Origin: Hyphomicrobiales bacterium
GTDB lineage: Bacteria; Pseudomonadota; Alphaproteobacteria; Rhizobiales; Beijerinckiaceae
Reading direction: 5' to 3'
DNA length: 33,383 nt
NCBI GenBank assembly: GCA_003241815.1
Contig: QBLV01000030.1
Span: 1 to 33,383, forward strand
Part shown: piece after piece, positions 32,503 to 33,383 of the stretch
Numbering within the stretch: the stretch's first letter is position 1
Layout: the number at the start of each line of letters is the position of its first letter
Notes under the pieces: model-generated
What the model was told of the DNA's origin: nothing
What the model saw: the letters and a program-made list of their open reading frames with translations, nothing else
Database searches by the model: none
Translations under genes and position numbers: made by a program

Positions 32503-32836
32503 CATCGACGGGGCAGCCGGTCAGGCCGTCATTGATGCACTGGCCGACATCGCGCCCGACTTTGCGCGTTATGTGATCGAGTTCCCCTTCGGGGATATCT
32601 ATTCACGACCGGGGCTTGATCTGCGCAGCCGCGAGGTCGCGACCATCGCCGCGCTGGCCGCGTTGGGCCATGCCGCCCCGCAGCTCAAGGTGCACATCCG
32701 CGCCGGGCTGAATGTCGGCCTCACGCAGGCGGAGATCGTCGAAATCCTGATGCAGATGGCCGTCTATGCCGGCTTTCCCGCCGCCCTGAACGGCCTTTTT
32801 GCTGCGCGGGAGGTGTTCGCGAGCGAGCCTGCCTGA
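32438..32836 (+). CDS. Carboxymuconolactone decarboxylase (CMD/PcaC-like) family protein
   Basis: The 132-residue protein (MLHPTHPKPDDRYVRGQRALADIDG) matches the gamma-carboxymuconolactone decarboxylase family: FARYVIEFPFGDIYSRPGLDLRSREVATIAALAALGHAAPQLKVHIRAGLNVGLTQAEIVEILMQMAVYAGFPAALNGLFAAREVF is in effect the whole CMD core (positions 32555-32816). There is no CxxC, so it is not an AhpD-type peroxidase. In MerR-controlled pairs these proteins often accompany aldehyde- or xenobiotic-response genes. It overlaps the merR-like gene by 65 bases in another frame, which gives tight coupling; an alternative start at ATG 32408 would enlarge the overlap. A strong terminator follows 20 bases after the stop. 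Confidence 0.9.
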   Translation: MLHPTHPKPDDRYVRGQRALADIDGAAGQAVIDALADIAPDFARYVIEFPFGDIYSRPGLDLRSREVATIAALAALGHAAPQLKVHIRAGLNVGLTQAEIVEILMQMAVYAGFPAALNGLFAAREVFASEPA

Positions 32837-32855
32837 CATCGGGCCTGCCCGAAAG

Positions 32856-32887
32856 CAGAAGGGCCGCCCGGTCGGGCGGCCCTTCTG
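32856..32887. terminator. Strong hairpin terminator between convergent genes
   Basis: cagaagggccgcccg (32856-32870) and cgggcggcccttctg (32873-32887) are exact inverted repeats of 15 bp with a two-base spacer. There is a T-containing tract on the minus-strand exit (ctgctttc) and a weaker one on the plus strand, so it may serve both the CMD gene and the leftward gene that ends at 32915. Confidence 0.82.
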
Positions 32888-32914
32888 TCGTCGGATTGCG
32901 TCGGCGCTGGTCGT

Positions 32915-33383
32915 CTATTCGAACCGGCCGCTCGCATGGGCCAGCATGGTGTAGACCTTGCCCGTCTCCGAGGTCAGGTAGGTCTTGGCGACCATTGAGT
33001 CGCGGTCGTCCTTGGCGGCCTCGGCCAGCAGGCGCTCGAATTCGTCGATATAGCGATCGACCGTCTCCTTGAACTCCGCGTCGCGACGATATTTCCGCCG
33101 GATCTCGTCGAAGGTCTGCTGGCCCTGCAGCGTGTAGAGGCGACGCGTGAAGACGTTGCGCTCGCCACGCTTGTAGCGGTCCCACAGTTCCACGGCCGCG
33201 TCATGGTCGATCATCCGGGCGATGTCGACCGAGAGGGAATCCAGCCGCTCGATCGAGTGCGCCGTCGGCTTGGGGGCTTCCGGAGCCTTCTCCTCGCGCG
33301 AGGCGCGGTTGAGCAGGTCCGAGAGCCAGCCGACCTTGGCCGGCGGCTGGGCCTCCGGCGTGGGCTGGCGGCGCGGAAGATCC
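32915..33383 (-). CDS. Conserved protein of unknown function, C-terminal part (runs off right edge)
   Basis: The frame is open from the window edge to the stop at 32915, giving 155 complete codons of the C-terminus; the start lies beyond the window. The visible part begins with a Pro/Ala/Glu-rich linker (RRQPTPEAQPPAKVGWLSDLL, then EEKAPEAPKP), followed by a charged helical domain: LDSLSVDIARMIDHDAAVELWDRYKRGE, NVFTRRLYTLQGQQTFDEIRRKYRRD, EFKETVDRYIDEFERLLAEAA and TYLTSETGKVYTMLAHASGRFE. This domain looks like the conserved C-terminus of large hypothetical proteins in Hyphomicrobiales, but I cannot name it. An internal ATG at 33214 exists, but in-frame, family-like residues continue upstream, so it is probably not the start. 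Confidence 0.72.
   Translation of the reverse strand, partial: DLPRRQPTPEAQPPAKVGWLSDLLNRASREEKAPEAPKPTAHSIERLDSLSVDIARMIDHDAAVELWDRYKRGERNVFTRRLYTLQGQQTFDEIRRKYRRDAEFKETVDRYIDEFERLLAEAAKDDRDSMVAKTYLTSETGKVYTMLAHASGRFE

Overview
The window is GC-rich, densely coding chromosomal DNA from an alphaproteobacterium of the order Hyphomicrobiales (Rhizobiales). Gene content and the style of the palindromic intergenic repeats would fit a Bosea-like genus, but that placement is inference from memory of such genomes, not a database result. No rRNA, tRNA, CRISPR array, insertion sequence or prophage was seen. Most of the window is catabolic and transport 'accessory metabolism', with a conserved cell-envelope block near the right end.

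Left block (1-9197, + strand): a truncated peptide-type ABC substrate-binding protein, two DppB/DppC-type permeases, an N-carbamoyl-D-amino-acid hydrolase with an intact Glu-Lys-Cys triad, an amidohydrolase of the deacetylase/dihydroorotase-like group, a GNAT acetyltransferase, a RidA-family protein translationally coupled (GTGA overlap) to a fold-type III PLP enzyme of the D-threonine aldolase/D-serine dehydratase family, and an MFS transporter. Together these look like a scavenging route for D-amino acids and their N-substituted derivatives.

Second block (9240-15911, - strand): an operon read right to left of peptide-type SBP, DppB, DppC, gamma-glutamyltransferase, a DUF1028 protein, and finally a stand-alone VgrG/phage-spike-like beta-helix protein with no secretion-system neighbours. 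It probably imports and processes gamma-glutamyl peptides. Neither peptide transporter has an ATPase gene in the window.

Third block (16187-21474, + strand): a 3-oxo-tetronate kinase-like gene, malonyl-CoA decarboxylase and malonyl-CoA synthetase (malonate to acetyl-CoA), then two tandem paralogous small exported proteins of unknown function.

Fourth block (21559-26934): a creatininase-family hydrolase (-), facing an NMT1/THI5-type ABC importer (SBP with an apparent frameshift, ATPase, permease) ending in a FAD-binding oxidoreductase. The importer genes are separated by palindromic repeats, one of which contains the start codon assigned to the ATPase.

Right block (26922-33383): a CheZ-like protein (-), an Mla-type lipid-transport operon (MlaE with a fused N-terminal STAS domain, MlaF, MlaD, auxiliary lipoprotein), a MerR regulator behind a 19-bp-spacer promoter overlapping a carboxymuconolactone decarboxylase-family gene, a strong hairpin terminator, and the C-terminal part of an unrecognised gene running off the right edge.
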